In this document: piece by piece, positions 5,556 through 6,024 of the stretch
Position numbering within the stretch: position 1 is the stretch's first letter
Layout: every line of letters begins with the position of its first letter
Source of the DNA: Nitrospirota bacterium
Lineage (GTDB): Bacteria; Nitrospirota; Thermodesulfovibrionia; Thermodesulfovibrionales; JdFR-85
Direction: 5' to 3'
Length of the DNA: 6,024 bases
Assembly (NCBI GenBank): GCA_003232715.1
Contig: QIJG01000254.1
Span: forward strand, 1-6,024
Position numbers and translations under genes: made by a program
The notes under the pieces: model-generated
Seen by the model: only the letters and a program-made list of their open reading frames with translations
Told to the model about the DNA's origin: nothing
The model's database searches: none

Positions 5556-5837
5556 ATGCGAAGATTAGTACTTAGCCAAGACATTAGACCTATGTCTGAG
5601 TTTAGGGCTGGTGTTTCGTCCTTTTTGAAACAGGTTAACAACACCAAAAGACCTCTCGTTATCACCCAACATGGAAAAGGTGTGGCAGTGTTACTGGACA
5701 TTAACGAGTACGAAAGTATGCTGGAAAGGGTGGAACTCCTTGAAGATATCCAGATGTCTGAGAACCAAATCGAGAAAGGTAAAGGCATTGAGCACGAGAA
5801 GGCAAAAGCTCAGGTGCTAAAGAAAATCAGTAGATGA
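5556..5837 (+). CDS. Phd/YefM-family antitoxin
   Basis: The predicted product is a 93-residue antitoxin. The N-terminal half has the Phd/YefM pattern: a short strand, then PMSEFRAGVSSFLKQV (residues 12-27), PLVITQHGKGVAVLLD (33-48) and INEYESMLERVELLED (49-64). This half normally dimerises and binds operator DNA. The tail (65-93) is charged and helical and should wrap and neutralise the toxin. I chose ATG 5556 because GGAGG lies five bases upstream (5546-5550). The in-frame ATG 5544 lies immediately before that site, and longer frames run through the operator. The stop overlaps the toxin start as ATGA. The family call is firm. The exact subfamily and partner specificity are not. Confidence 0.9.
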   Translation: MRRLVLSQDIRPMSEFRAGVSSFLKQVNNTKRPLVITQHGKGVAVLLDINEYESMLERVELLEDIQMSENQIEKGKGIEHEKAKAQVLKKISR

Positions 5838-6024
5838 AAATAGTGTGGTCTCCCCTCGCCATCGAACGGGTGTCTGAAATCGCACGATATATTGCTCAGG
5901 ATAGCCTTGGGGCAGCAGTTAAATGGGTTGATGCGGTGTTCAAAAAGGTGAAACGATTAAAAGATTTTCCAAAAAGTGGACGGAGGATAGCAGAAACCAA
6001 GCGAACGGATATTCAAGAAATCCT
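5834..6024 (+). CDS. RelE/ParE-family toxin, 3' end outside the window
   Basis: The first 63 residues of a small toxin run off the right edge of the window. Start ATG 5834 overlaps the antitoxin stop (ATGA, 5834-5837), the usual coupled layout of type II toxin-antitoxin operons. The family pattern is clear: an opening strand KIVWSP (2-7), a helix ERVSEIARYIAQDS (11-24) that includes the typical EIARYIA, a second helix WVDAVFKKVKRL (31-42), then DFPKSGRR (44-51) and the start of a strand, TDIQEI (58-63). The FP-SGR motif favours the ParE branch (gyrase poison) over RelE (ribosome-dependent mRNA cleavage). The missing C-terminal 30-40 residues would help decide. No break is seen in the visible part. 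Confidence 0.88.
   Translation, partial: MKIVWSPLAIERVSEIARYIAQDSLGAAVKWVDAVFKKVKRLKDFPKSGRRIAETKRTDIQEI

Overview
The window reads as a bacterial chromosome segment in which a housekeeping gene is followed by an accessory stretch of defence genes, mobile-element debris and a toxin-antitoxin pair. All recognisable genes are on the + strand. The host cannot be named from sequence alone. Moderate GC, ATG starts, Shine-Dalgarno sites and cell-wall recycling (murQ) indicate a bacterium, and nothing here assigns a phylum securely.

Region 1 (1-426) is the 3' part of murQ, the N-acetylmuramic acid 6-phosphate etherase. Region 2 (596-4375) is a compact three-gene operon: a GHKL (Hsp90/MutL/MORC-like) ATPase, a PD-(D/E)xK-type nuclease and an SPPY-motif DNA methyltransferase. 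The genes overlap by 11 and 4 bases, so they are almost certainly cotranscribed and translationally coupled. Together they look like an ATP-dependent restriction-modification system: the methylase would mark self DNA, and the GHKL ATPase would act as a clamp or switch controlling the nuclease. Prokaryotic MutL/MORC-type ATPases linked to restriction-modification genes have been predicted before by comparative genomics (Iyer, Abhiman and Aravind 2008, from memory). The exact helicase-free architecture here is the most interesting item in the window.

Region 3 (about 4376-5137) holds a small Cys-rich, probably zinc-binding protein of unknown function. It sits between copies of one repeat motif: 29 bases are repeated exactly at 4402-4430 and 5107-5135, and a diverged inverted copy lies at 4603-4619. 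This looks like a small mobile cassette or nested MITE-like element. The last codons of the Cys-rich gene lie inside the repeat.

Region 4 (5138-5555) has no convincing gene. It contains a short tandem repeat resembling the ends of an IS21-type element, possible protein debris, and the palindromic control region of the next operon. Region 5 (5556-6024) is a Phd/YefM-type antitoxin followed, with an ATGA overlap, by a RelE/ParE-type toxin cut by the window edge.
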